The position numbers were made by a program, and so were the translations under genes. This document shows, piece by piece, positions 32,849-48,481 of a stretch of 64,000 nucleotides of DNA (the stretch's first letter is position 1; each line of letters starts with the position of its first letter). The DNA is taken from the NCBI GenBank assembly GCA_013433145.1, contig CM024179.1, positions 1,598,501 through 1,662,500 of the forward strand, given 5' to 3'. The stretch is from Ascaris suum. Lineage: Eukaryota > Nematoda > Chromadorea > Rhabditida > Ascarididae. The notes below the pieces were generated by a model, which was not told the origin of the DNA, ran no database searches, and saw only the letters and a list, made by a program, of their open reading frames with translations.

Positions 32849-34509
32849 TCGTACAACGAATCACATTCACGTGAATTTCTTGCAATATCTTTTCTCGTCG
32901 TTGCTGTTACCATGCTGTTTCCTTTGAATTAATATTCCTTGTGGGATATCATTCTTGTCAGTGAGATCCAAGACGTTGATATGATTGGGGAAAAAAATGC
33001 AAAGCTTTTGCTTCGTGTGACCGTCATTTCGTTGTGTTTACATCGAGTGAACTGAACATTTTTTTTTGGCAGAGATGATTTTCTTCATAATCTATTCTTC
33101 ACATTAGTTGAAGGGATGTATTTTAGATTCGCGAATCTGCGACAAATGCATCCTCCAAGCATAGCTGCAATTCATTTCTTTGCAAATGTGTGGTTATTTT
33201 TCGTTTGTCTCGTACTGTGATCTCTGCCAGAAATTCGATGAATCTGAATAACTTCCTAAATATCGGATCGCAAAAAGATTTCGCTCAAAGCGATCAGAAA
33301 TTATTATTCTAATGTATGGGATTATTCACACATTCATTCATACTATGATACATTCATTTCGACGCTGAGTACTTCATTATGGAAAAAAAAACGATTGAAA
33401 ATAATTGTTGATAGTTTTACAGATTTCCGAGATTTCAATCGCTAGAATACCACGTTTTCACTTAAAAACGAAGAATCGAATTGAAAATTTCTTGGATTCC
33501 ACCATAAGTCCATAATAGCAATCTCTATATGAATGTTGAACTTCATGGTTTCGACAACAACATTTTACTATTTTCATAGTCGTTAATGATTTACATTCAA
33601 CCGCATTATTCTCTTCAAATGAATAAAAAGAAATACTAAATAATTTTTGATAAATTTAAAGAAAACTATCGCTGTAAATGCAAATTTTTTTTTCGGCATT
33701 AACTGAATTCAGCATGATGAAACTTGAGAAATGAGTAATCGAATTAAGCATGAATACTATGCATACATGCATGTTGCAAAAATGAGCATGATCGCTTTCG
33801 TGGGAAAAAATTTTCTTATGGGGGAATATTTGATTTGCCTATCGGATCCGTAGGCGTACATGAGCGTTGCGCGGTACGCACTCACGCATTATGTCTGCAA
33901 GGAAAATGAACAGAAATGTGATTGCAAACTTCCGCTGTCTCTTTCCATAAAAGGCTTCATAAGCATCACGTGGCAATTTCGCCACGCGACCGCAAAAACA
34001 TATTCCCACGGGAAAATTTTTTATTTGCTCCCGAGTGGTCCGTTTTACGCCGCATACGATATCGCTGCCACCGAATCAGTAGATCATCTCACACAACTCG
34101 ACCGGAATTTCTTTAAACAACGAAGCAGTGGAAATGGTCGAAAAAACTCAGAGAACAGAAGCGCGATATACACTAGAGGATGAGTGTTATGTGGAGAGTA
34201 TAGTACACGTTGAGATAATTGGCAATTTGCTTTCGTATACGACTTTGCTTTTCAGTAGTAGGGGGTTATAATGTAGATAATTAGTCCGAGCACCGAGGCA
34301 TCACTAAGGATGTCAGAATGATTCGATCGCGATAGATAAATCATGTGAGTAGTCAGATAGATGAACGTTAGACAATCGCAATACTGCATAAGTGCCATAA
34401 CTTTTCAACAGGCTTCTCATAAGCCAGCAAAATAAGAATGAAGCACAGAGTGGCAAACAATATTGGAAACAAAGAGGTAATTGTCATACAATAAATAACA
34501 GCACATAGC

Positions 34510-35345
<836 letters not shown>

Positions 35346-36081
35346 ACGGAAGATGTGTTTACTGTGTATCTGAGCGCCGTGAGTTCAGTTAGTCGCCGGT
35401 CGTAAGATGCTTAACACATGAGATATTAAGGAACAGCGAAAGTTGCTGCGTGTGCAATACGCCTTCTTCTCAAATCGTAATAAACCGATAATTCGTCTCA
35501 ATCACAAATCGCGGATGACTATCGGTGAACTACCAAATCTAACTTCTTACATGGTTGGTCGAAGCTGGGGCAACGAAAGCATCTGAACTCCCTTTAATTT
35601 CCCACATTTTCCGGTGCTCACTTCTACAACCATAAAACACGTGATTTGCGATGATGAGCGAGTTGTCTACTCGCCAACCGCATCAACATCGGTTAAATGG
35701 AATAAAAATGGCACAAAGTCCTATACTGCCTAGTTTCTCAACAGAACTCATTGAAAACTGAAATACTGCGAACGACTCTCTAACCATATCGTTGGGAGAA
35801 GGCATAAGGTTGAAGTTAATGGTCTTCACCTCAGGGGCCCAACACCAAAGTATCCCGCTTGAGTTAAGCGTAATTCCTGCAGCGTTCTCTGCGATCTCAT
35901 GCGACTTGTCAGAACAGCAGAATCCACTGCATGTGCAAAATGCTTTCTGTGAAAAGCGCAAAGTCAAGCATTGTTTCTCCAAATCTTTATTAGATTTAAA
36001 ACACAAAACAATATAAACGCAATGATGTAAACGGTTACATGCAGCATTAGATGCGTCGAATTGTGAACAGAAGGGAGCGAT
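35346..36081. other. Spacer downstream of chitin-binding gene 1
   Basis: No supportable gene. On the minus strand AATAAA lies at about 35984-35989, close to 95 nt after the gene 1 stop, and is a candidate poly(A) signal. The minus frame at 35683-36006 has several cysteines but matches no domain. Confidence 0.4.
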
Positions 36082-39000
36082 TCAGTACGTCTCGCCGACT
36101 ACTCCATATGTCGGACGCCAACAACGCTTTACTAGGCGCTGGAATTATTTGTAGTTTACGCAAAAAAAAAAAGATAGAAGCAGTAAGGTATCACACTGGG
36201 AAAAAAAGAAAATGCTGTCTTCCCCACTTTCGAAATTAAAGACGATGAGGATCGTGAATTAAAGACCCACCTCAGCCTCACGTTACCGCCTCGTTGAGCA
36301 AAACACCTAAAGCTTTTCATAGGGGCAGCGTCTCCAACATTTTGCATGACCTGAACCCTATTTAGGCTGACCTCGACGTTTTACATCACAGAATCCCAAC
36401 TCCAAATCCGGGATGGAGATCAGCTCAGTTTCTCAAAACAACATCTGATACCTTAGGCAGACAAGTCTTCCTCGCATCGTCGAAAACGAAGCCACCTGTG
36501 CAGGAATTATAAGCTGGCCGACCATCGACACAAACCAAGTATCGCTGCGAACAGCCCAAGGCGAAGAAACCGTCCTTGTGACGAATGCATGGACGTGCTA
36601 AAGGGGCAATATATATACTTGCAGTGATTAACATGATGAAGTATAAGAATATCGAGAAACCTGGGTGCCGATGCGGCTATTGTTTCTAACGATTGCGTAT
36701 GAGATATTCCAGAAACCTGGACAAATGCATCCTGGCAGAATCGCTCAATTCGTCCTGTAGACATAGGAAAATTGAATGAAGTAATGGAAAGTTACCAAGA
36801 GCACTTCGTTGAACCAAGGGATAAACAATGTGTTTATAGCACATGATCTTTCGCCGACAACTCCCCAATCACGCCAAAGTATTTACAGCAATGTTCTAGT
36901 CCTTATAATATCATTGCAGCGCTAAGGGAAAGCGGATGATTTCCATTGTCTTCTTCGGCTATGACACCCGCTATTCGGCGCAACAAACGCTTCACACTTA
37001 CCCATTCGAAACATGGGCGTGATTGAAAGGAAGACAAAAAACTTGCCTTTCGTAACCATGACGGCTGGTTCCGCTGTTGCCTCCGGTGCTGGAGCCGCTG
37101 GAGGAGCGTCAACCACTGGAGGAGCAGCAACAACTAGAGGAGGGGCAACCACTGGAGGAGGAGCAATTAATGGAGGAGCGACGACCACTGGACGAGGAGC
37201 AATTAATGGAGGAGCGACGACCACTGGACCAGGAGCAACAAGTGGAGGTGGGAGGACGAATGGAGGGGGAGCTACTAATGGAGGATAGGCAGCCATTGGA
37301 GCAGGAGCAACGTCCGGAGCAGGGGCAACGTCCGGAGCAGGGGCAACGTCCGGAGCAGGGGCAACGTCCGGAGCAGGGGCAACGTCCGGAGCAGGGGCAA
37401 CGTCCGGAGCAGGGGCAACGTCCGGAGCAGGGGCAACGTCCGGAGCAGGGGCAACGTCTGGAGCAGGGGCAACGTCTGGAGCAGGGGCAACGTCTGGAGC
37501 AGGGGCAACGTCTGGATAAGAAGCTACCACCGGCGGGGCAGCGATTGCAGGGGGAGGAACTGCCTGAGGTGGTCGTGGGCTGCCGCCACACACTCCCACG
37601 TAAACTTTCTCCACGCACATATCAGAAACTTCGTCAAGAACGAGACTGCCCGGGCATTCCTTGGCGTAAGCACGTCCACCGCCACACGATATGAAGGTCG
37701 GCACGCAACCGATATTGTAATCGCCATCTTTACGCTCACCACAGAAGCCGCTGTCAACTGAAAAGCAGCAACATTCTTATAAATGAAGCTGTGCGGAATA
37801 AGGGGCAAATGGCTTGAGCGCTTTCGCATTTCGCGTAGCCGAAATCTAGCCCCGTGGCAATTCATCGTTTCAACTACTGTTACGAAACTTCTTGTCAGTG
37901 AAATATTTGAAGTGATTTATGAACGTAATAGAATAGACGACTTGAAAGGACGGAAAAGCGGCTAATATAAATGATTGCATTATTACGAGGCTCGGTTGTA
38001 GTGAACACCGGAACGAATCCAGGAGGCGGCTTTTGGTAGGCATGACCGCGACAGGACGACGCATACCACCTGCAACAGTAAACTATAAAAATTTTTTGCT
38101 GGGCTGACACCCCGCCCATGCTTTTTAAGGCCCACATCAGCAAACGTTTCGTTCTTGCGTACTTGGACCTACACCTCTGTTCTCACAAACTCAGCCCCAG
38201 AAAATACCAGAGAGGAGTAAACCCAACCATGATTTTATCGCCACCAGAGAGGGAACATTAACAAAACCTCGTACACACATCGAGCAAGGTCCTTCGAACA
38301 GCGGATTCAACTCATTTCTTCTCACGATCTTCCCACTACCCGCTCACCTCTTCTTATGATCCGATCCACCATACGAGGCAACTTTTTTCGCGCACCCCCT
38401 CCCAGATTTTGTTGCGTTACCATGCTTATCTAGCGGACGAACGCATGCGAACGGTGAACGTGGACGTGAGCACTTGCTGCATCATCACGCATCGCTCGCA
38501 AGTGAACAAAAAATCTTGCATAATCCTGACAATACAGCAAACCCTCACTTTGGTACGCATTTCGTGGTAGGCTCATCGAAGAACATTCCGTCACGGCAGG
38601 ACATGATGTGCGACTTTCTGCTGCTGCAAGTCACGAATTGCGGGATGCAACCCACTGCATATGGTCCATCACGCCTTCTGCTACAGAAGCTGGTACCTAA
38701 AATAGACAAACGTCACAACTCAACGTCCAGACTTTCGGCAACCCGCGAACGCCTAACGAGCTTCGCATAATCGTGGTCACCAATGAATCACCGCAAACAT
38801 AAGCTTTCGACCGAGGGGAACGTAAGTTTATTTTAGTATACCTCACTTTCTGATGCTTAATGCCCCCACAAACGAACAGGCGTTAAATTATGTATAAAGC
38901 CACAACAAGCGCTCCCATACACACCACAGTCGCTAGCACTCGTTTTGAGTGAGAGCCGTACCGACGTCCACAACCTTCTTATGAATGAAGGAAATCCCTT

Positions 39001-39697
39001 TTAAATGAAAGACAAGCCGACGGAAAACTCGATAAACAAGGATGATCAAGATACAGATGCAGCATAGAGGAGGTGTATGCTGTTATGGCCTACGAAACAA
39101 CCAAATAACAAATAAACCTGAGACTATACCTCCGATGCGGAGTCCTTTGCCTTCAACATACGTTGATGCAATCCAAGTGGCTGAAAGAAACGCCTGTCAG
39201 AGATGCAACAAACGCCATGATCGCCTTAACGCTAGCAAGTATTAAGACAGTCCTTTCAGTAAATCCATCAGGAGCTTTGCAGTTTAAGTGAGGCACACTA
39301 TACATTATTGTTTCAGCAACCTCTGGATTGAGTGCTTCTAAGGCCAGAACGACTTCCGAATACTTCGTCGTGAATCTCAGTAAAGAGGAAAATAACATTG
39401 CAACGAATAGCTGAGGAGTGAATAAAACATAAATAGCTCCGTAAATGTCCCTCATAAACTCGCTTGATTTTGCGTCTAATTTCTTACTATAGTGACCCAA
39501 AGGTGCTTAGGAGGCGATTGAATCCTCAATCAAATCGTTGTCTCCATCGCCCCGGTTCGACGACGGTGCACTCGGTACCTGTCGCGTTCCAGATTTTCGA
39601 TGCATTCTTTCATAAACGACCCTGATGTTAATATTAAAGCCATAGACGAAATGCGACACTAACCAAGAGCCAGCAGAACATAGAACATCGACTTCAT
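36082..39697 (-). CDS. Secreted chitin-binding protein with three peritrophin-A (ChtBD2) domains and a Pro/Ala repeat, paralogue 1
   Basis: Seven minus-strand exons (39664-39697, 39130-39180, 38549-38696, 37987-38069, 37047-37757, 36452-36597, 36082-36138) give 409 residues. The N-terminus (MKSMFYVLLALATWIAS) is a signal peptide. Each ChtBD2 domain has six cysteines in the family spacing: domain 1 from FCSRRRDG to YASSC, domain 2 from FCGERKDG to VGVCGG, domain 3 from PCIRHKDG to VKRC. Domains 2 and 3 are separated by about 180 residues of Pro/Ala/Val including 12 PDVAPA hexapeptides. The domain family binds chitin outside the cell; in nematodes such proteins occur in the eggshell and other chitinous linings, so an extracellular-matrix role is inferred. 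The intron after 37047 begins with GC (AAAG/GCAAGT). The last 57-nt exon supplies the sixth cysteine of domain 3, eight residues after the fifth as in domains 1 and 2. A tandem paralogue lies at 42626-46612. Confidence 0.88.
37045..37046 (-). promoter_or_regulatory. Non-canonical GC splice donor, chitin-binding gene 1
   Basis: The exon ends ACGAAAG and the intron begins GCAAGT, an optimal context for a GC-AG intron. Only this phase-1 donor joins in frame to the CACGTCC acceptor at 36597, and the paralogue has a matching GC donor. Confidence 0.65.
37297..37515 (-). repeat. 12-copy 18-bp tandem minisatellite in coding exon 5 of chitin-binding gene 1
   Basis: Twelve in-phase 18-bp units encode PDVAPA. 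The units between about 37310 and 37450 read CGTCCGG at their junction; the four nearest the 5' side of the gene read CGTCTGG, giving two sub-blocks. All changes are synonymous and the frame is intact. The paralogue has only a short Pro/Ala spacer with no such array. Confidence 0.95.
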
Positions 39698-39775
39698 GGT
39701 GCCGCACACCGTCGCACCAAACCAACCGCTCGTAAACGACACTCAAGAGTCGAAGATTCAATCCAAACACATCTG

Positions 39776-39781
39776 TTTATA
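39776..39781 (-). promoter_or_regulatory. Possible TATA box of chitin-binding gene 1
   Basis: TATAAA on the minus strand, 79 nt upstream of the ATG. In AT-rich DNA such a match is weak evidence on its own. Confidence 0.25.
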
Positions 39782-39850
39782 CTACCATCGACGCTTATAG
39801 AGGACACCCTTTGGGTTTGTGGGTAAGAGTTGTGATGTCTACTATGGTCG

Positions 39851-39884
39851 GTTGTTGCATTCTGCCCTTTGAGCGAATGATCGA
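39851..39884 (-). promoter_or_regulatory. Upstream block conserved between the chitin-binding paralogues (copy 1)
   Basis: A 34-bp block about 155 nt upstream of the ATG matches 46763-46796 upstream of the paralogue at 29 of 34 positions by eye. The rest of the upstream region has drifted more, so shared regulation is possible; a remnant of the duplication is the alternative. Confidence 0.4.
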
Positions 39885-42625
<2,741 letters not shown>

Positions 42626-45600
42626 TCAATATGCTTCGCCAATGAATGCCGGACGCAAACAACGCTTCACCAGGTGCTGCAATTACACGCAGTTTAGACG
42701 AACAGGCGGCCAAAACCAGTACCACCCTAACTGGAAAAGCAACTAATCTGACCTCCACAGTTGTTCAAACGTCAAACTTTCGAAGTGAATGAGCAAACAA
42801 CACGACCTCAACGAACCTAGATATCACCTTGGTGAGTGTGAAGAACCTCAAAACCATAGTTATATAGAAAAAGAGAAAAAGGAGCGAGTCGAGCTCGCAA
42901 ACGATGACGTTCGATCTCCAAGCTGCCAGAAAAACGAGCTCAGTTTATCGGTATATCAACCAGGTACCCTAGGTAGACAACTCTTCTTCCTTTCATCGAA
43001 GACGCCGTATTTGCAGGAATTATATGTTGGGAGACCATTGACGCACACCAAGTATCGTGGCGAGCAACCCAAAGCGAATAAACCGCTCTTGTGAGGAGTA
43101 CACGGTAGCACTAAACAGACAACATCTGCATTATACAGAATAACAAATATGAATGCGATGGTTATAATAATATAGAGAAGCCTGGAGCATGATCATTACT
43201 TATTTTAACGTCCCGAGGTGAGAACACATAGAAAAGTACGCAAATATGAACAATGAGGACGCGTGACGATGCTGGAAATCCCTCTATTCTGAAAAGCTCT
43301 TTAAAATATCGTCAAGAAATATGCTTAAATATACTGTGCGCTAAATATTCCGAATCAAGTATAACAGTAATGCTGCATAGATTTTTATTCCCGAAATATT
43401 GTCCCAACGCTTTGACGCTCATATTCCCAAAGTGTTAATCAACATACCTTCTGCAGATGTCGTTGGTACTACGACCGTCGCTTCCGAGGTGGGGGTTTCA
43501 GTAGTCGTTGGCGGCGTCATTGTTGAGAGGCATTCGCATCCTCTCACCTCACACTATAAAACGACAAAGCAACACTAAAGCATCACCAAAGTAAAAGCGA
43601 CCAATCCCACACTAGACGACAAATTATCGGCATCAGTCCCTACATCACCTCCTTTTTTTGCAACAGTTACGGACTATTACGAGACGACTTGAGGTACCTA
43701 ATGTCGCTGCTCACCGGTCACCGTCCAATTCTTGTTCAAGTCGTGGCCGATAAACCGTTCACTTATTTAAAGCATATAGACAACAAATAGTCTTGGTAAC
43801 AACAACATCTCGGGCAAACAAAATGAAAATCATTTGTAAATGAAACGAATATACCTTTGGAACACAAATCAGCTTCTTCTCGTGGAACGTGAAGTCGCGA
43901 GGGCATTTTTTGTAGACAGGTTGACCATTGATGCAAGCAAAATACAGCGATGAACATCCCAACCCGAAGAAGCCGTCAACATGGTGTTGGCAATGCTTCA
44001 CTGAAGCAATATTGCTTAATGTCTGCAAGTGCAATCACGTCCTCCAATATACAGACATAGGGAAATTGAAGAAAGAAAGATGAAGTTACCAAAAGCACCT
44101 TAATGAACTGGATAAAAAATCTGGCTGAAGCATGCGATCTCCCGAAACAGCTTCATACCAATAATGAACTATATGCTTCAATATTTCTACTCCCATATCA
44201 TGATTAAAGACTGCTGAGGACTTCCACTGCCTTCAACTCAAATACCCACTACTCAATGTCATATGCTCTTCACCTACATCCGCCTAAAACATATGGAGTC
44301 TTATGAAGAAAGAAAAAAGAAAACCTGCCTGTCGGAAGCATGTCTCTTGCTTCGGCTGCGGCAACCACTGGAGGATACTCGGCCGGTGCATGAGGACCAA
44401 GTGCCGGATAAGAAGAAACCACAGGGGAAGGGGCAGCAGCAGGAGGAGGGGCAACCACCGGGGCTGCGGCAAGCGCAGGAATCTCGACAGCCATGGTTGT
44501 CGTGGGACTGCCGCCACATATCCCCACGTAAATTTTCTCCACGCACATATCAGAAACTTCGTCAAGAACGAGACTGCCCGGGCATTCCTTGGCGTGAGCA
44601 TGTCTACCGACACATGTTATGTAGGTCGACACGCAACCGATATTGTAATCGCCATCTTGACGCTGACTGCAGAAGCTGCTGTCAACTAAAATGCAGCAAA
44701 TTACTTCCGCAGGTAACGCGGTGAGCAAACATGATTTACGTCTTTCAACAAACACCTCGAAAGTGACGGTAAAGCTGAATAGCGTAAACGTTCCAGCACT
44801 CCCTTTCATGAAAAGCTATCCCTGTGGCAACTCTTGCGACCGTCCCATTGTTATCATGAAATTCCATGCCAATGAAGAACTTGAACTGATATGTAAGCGT
44901 TTCAACGATGGACGGTGTCAAGGGGGGAAAGAATAATTGATAAAAACGCTTGAATTATTACGAGGTTCGGTTGGAGTGAACATCGGGATGAATGCATGAG
45001 ACGGTCTTTGATAGCCATAACCGTGGCAAGACGAGGCATACCATCTGCAACAATCAACTATAAAATGCCCTGCTAATCGTAAACACTAATTACGCGTTTT
45101 TCTAGATGAACAATGGGTTAAGAATGTTGCCTAGAGGTAGCAATATCAGTGAATAAGGAATAAGGAATCGGAGAGCAATCAATGCAATTAGCATATTTCC
45201 GCTACCAGAACAGGAACATTACTATGGTGCCGCATCTGCGGACAGAAAAAGATCCTCAAGTATGAAGCTCACTTCATCTCTTCCCACGAGTGCTCTAATG
45301 CAAGAAAACAGGACATGGAACAGCCTTCCCACAGCATCCTTCTCGCAACGACGATGGTATGTCTTTGTTGTCCTTTCCCCTAAGACTTCTCGCAAGTGAA
45401 TGCATATCGTTGCATATGTCCCACAACATCAGAAACCCTTACTTAGGTACGCATTTGTTGGTACGTATGTCAAAGAACTGTCCATCACGGCAAGACATGA
45501 TATGCGATTTTTTGCTTCTGCAAGTTACAAATTGCGGAATGCAACCCACCGCATACGGTCCATCACGCCTCCTGACACAGAAGCCAGCACCTGAAACAAA

Positions 45601-46612
45601 TGAAATATTGGCACCCAAGTTTAGATTGTGGTATTTTGCGAGCGTCTAATAATCGCCGTAATCACCAGCAGATCACCTCCATGACCATCTCACTGAATGA
45701 GGCATAAAAATTTCGTGCTCGTATAGTTCATTTTTCGCTAAGAAGTATGTGCGAGCATGCGTACAACAACGAGAAAGCATTAAAAAGCGTTCACATACAC
45801 ACCGCATATATCCTCACTCGTTTCGAAGTGACAGTAAGACCATATGTGTGACGTCCCTCGAGAACAACTGCAGCTTAGTTTTCGACACTCCGAAGTGCAA
45901 AACAAACGAAATAAGAATTTACGACAAAGAAAGATGCTCTACATCAGCCGGACACTGCAATTAATATAAATCGAATCGGTATAAGCGAAACGTGCCACTC
46001 TTCTACACGAAACAACCAAACGATGAATAAAATGACACTATACCTCTGATGCCGCGTACTCTACCTTCCACATGCGTTGACGCAATCCATATGACTGAAA
46101 AAAGAGCTGCTTAGAAAGTCACCGAACACCGCAATCGTCCTAATACTAGCAAGTTTCAAGACAATCATCATATCTGCGTATCAATCGCGACTTTTGCAGC
46201 TCATCTAAATGCTCCATAATGGGCTCCATATATTACATCTCAGCGATCGTACTTCTCGGATTTGTGCTCCTTCTGAATACCTCCGAAAACTCCAGCAAAT
46301 AGGGATGATATAATCGCTCAAAAAAGCAAAGATATAGCTGGGAAAAGATCGAACTACACGTGAGAGCCTTTCTGGTACCACTCAGAACTTCTCCCACTTT
46401 TGTGGTGAATTTATTTCCAGAAGACTTCAACCAATACCTAAATAACTCTCTCGCTCGCCTCTGTAGTCAGCATCTTCCCCGCCCTGTAATTTCAACGAAA
46501 TGACTCGTCCTCGAAGATGATCTTAAGACATCGTAGACTCCATGGTTAAACATAAAGGCTGCATACAGCGCTAACCAAGAGCAAGCAGCAGTATAGGGGA
46601 CGTCGACTTCAT
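42626..46612 (-). CDS. Secreted chitin-binding protein with four peritrophin-A (ChtBD2) domains, paralogue 2
   Basis: Nine minus-strand exons (46576-46612, 46044-46094, 45443-45590, 44962-45044, 44329-44685, 43855-44000, 43448-43553, 42968-43110, 42626-42676) give 373 residues with consistent phases. The signal peptide is MKSTSPILLLALVIWIAS. Domain 1 (FCVRRRDG to YASSC) is identical to gene 1 at 40 of 49 positions up to the exon end. Domain 2 runs from FCSQRQDG to VGICGG. A short Pro/Ala spacer replaces the gene 1 hexapeptide array. Domain 3 (HCQHHVDG, completed in the next exon by CEVRGCEC) and a Thr-rich linker (TPPTTTETPTSEATVVVP) have no match in gene 1. Domain 4 (PCTPHKSG to VKRC) corresponds to gene 1 domain 3. 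The intron after 44329 begins GCAGGT, a GC donor as in gene 1. The final 51-nt exon again provides the sixth cysteine. Role as for gene 1: an extracellular chitin-binding matrix protein, inferred from the domain family. Confidence 0.87.
44327..44328 (-). promoter_or_regulatory. Non-canonical GC splice donor, chitin-binding gene 2
   Basis: The exon ends CCGACAG and the intron begins GCAGGT. Phase 1 matches the acceptor TTCAG/TG at 44000, the same phase as in gene 1. A GT donor six bases further in would need phase 2 and a weaker AAG acceptor. Confidence 0.55.
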
Positions 46613-46762
46613 AGCCTTATACCACTCGTCTCAAACGAACTACTTCTACACAACAGTAAAGATTGCGAAATTTCGATGCAGAGTAGTTTATTTGTACTAT
46701 TTTCGGCCTTATTGAAAACATCCTCAGGGTAGGTAGAAGACTTCTGTAGTTCAATGCAATCT

Positions 46763-46796
46763 GCTGTTGCATTTTGCCCTTGGAGACAATGATCGA
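46763..46796 (-). promoter_or_regulatory. Upstream block conserved between the chitin-binding paralogues (copy 2)
   Basis: Counterpart of 39851-39884, about 150 nt upstream of the gene 2 ATG, so the distance to the start is also kept. Confidence 0.4.
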
Positions 46797-48427
46797 CAAA
46801 CGATTTGTGGAAACCAACAAAGGTAATGAATTCACGACGCTTCATTATGATGGCTAAAAACAACTGCGCACAGCTCAAAGCACTAAGAAGAGAGATGCGC
46901 CCCGCTCAGAAGGGCCGGAAATATACAGCATCATTATTTGTTCTCCTTGGTGATGATGAAATTTCCGATCAGACCGAGAAGTGCAACTAGCGGGGGCTAT
47001 GGCATGGTGCTTCGTCTTTCTTTCTTACTGCCATCTCATCTGTCTTCTACATCCATCGTCCTTTAGTCTTTGCCTTGTGCGCGATTCGAGGCGGCTGTAT
47101 TTTACTAAACGATTGTTAACGCTTGCCTATTTCAAAACGTCTTGAAGAGGGTAGTTTAATAAGGTACTTTTGTTGACTTCCGTGGATGGAGAGCGGTGAT
47201 TAGGGAGAGTCCGCGACGGAATCATACGAAGACAGCAGAAGCTTACTACACATTGAGAATCCTTCAAAAGAAGATTGCTTCGTCTTGATGAATTTGCGTT
47301 GTGCTATGAAGATATTATTAGTGGTTGGGTACGTGACGATAGCGGTTTTTCTTCGACGATTCGTTCGTTTTGTTCATTTTGATTCATTTTATTCGCAACC
47401 GGTTTTCTTTTGCATCAATTGTCATTGCTGTGATAACGTTTCTTGGATAGTCATATATGAGGACGCTGATTGATGTGTGCTCTCACTCTAATTTCTGTTG
47501 CTTGTTCAATTATTTACCATTTGGACATATGTATCGGTTTGTGATATCATTTTTAATAGTTATCTAAGCTTATTTATGATTTGAAGCTGAACCGGCTCCA
47601 TCGAATAAACAAAATTTATGTATATGTTGCAATGTTTACGGATCCGTAATTTTCAGGATTAATCCAAACAATTGTGGAAAAGATAGTCCGTTTACATGCA
47701 TAAACAATCTTATCGTTTATAGAAAAGAAATAACGTTTATTGTTGAAAATAATTCTTTTCATATGATCGCTGTATCGATGAAATTATTTGTGATTTTGTG
47801 GTGCTCATTTTATGCTTCATCTTATTCGGACATTTCCGCTTAGCACTAATATAACGTCTATCTCGTCTCAATGTGCTCCTCTTTTCCTTCTCTTGTCTAT
47901 TTCCTTTCTCATTGAAATTCTCTAGCATTTCTTCTTTTTCACCTCATTGCCAGCTTGTATTTTAGTCTTCAAATGGAATCATGTAGATCTTATCTGTGTA
48001 AGGCACAACCAACAAATTTTCCCAGCTTTAGTTTCAGCTGATCCTCAATCAGCGACCATCAAGCAAACAGACAGTCAAACTCACGCATATTCGTGGAAAT
48101 ATGCACATATGCGTATAGGTAAAACTTCGATAAAACGCGTTTTGCATAAGTAAATTCGCATGCGCGTAGAAAAATTAAATCTTTATTGACAGCCTCATTA
48201 GAAATGAAGTGACTTATTGACAGTCTTAGTATTTTTGCTAATAAAATAGTCGACGTTGCGGTAATACATCATAGTATATAAGAAATGAATTTCTTGAATT
48301 GAATTATAGAAAAAAATATTTTGATGCAAGAATTATGGTACTTTCTTGCTAAAAAAAATTGTGTATATGAAGAAATCGTTATCATTATGTTGAGAATAAT
48401 GTTTTTGTTTGAATTTTGGATTTTTAT

Positions 48428-48430
<3 letters not shown>

Positions 48431-48478
<48 letters not shown>
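48431..48478. repeat. (GA)n array
   Basis: About 48 bp of pure GA dinucleotide. Confidence 0.97.

Positions 48479-48481
<3 letters not shown>

Larger units (their letters stand above)
28743..34509. other. Intergenic region upstream of the chemoreceptor gene
   Basis: About 5.8 kb. It holds a G-rich polypurine tract at 31366-31410, a TTTA tract at 30421-30455 and A/T homopolymers. Two patches, 32480-32850 and 33850-34180, are more GC-rich than the surroundings and carry open frames with no recognised family (for example minus 32630-32848, 72 codons). No gene is supported with confidence. Confidence 0.5.

Noticed and set aside
35683..36006. 107-residue cysteine-containing minus frame downstream of chitin-binding gene 1
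   Set aside because: The cysteine spacing does not fit ChtBD2, and the frame overlaps the probable poly(A) region of gene 1.
36722..36757. Possible extra exon (GRIERFCQDAFVQ) in chitin-binding gene 1
   Set aside because: It has plausible splice borders on one side, but its end phase does not fit the next acceptor and the matching paralogue segment has an in-frame stop.
37013..37694. Plus-strand frames of up to 205 residues rich in Gln, Glu and Gly, plus other minus frames of the same region
   Set aside because: They are shadows of the Pro/Ala minisatellite exon; the chosen frame alone carries the six-cysteine domain and fits the splice phases.
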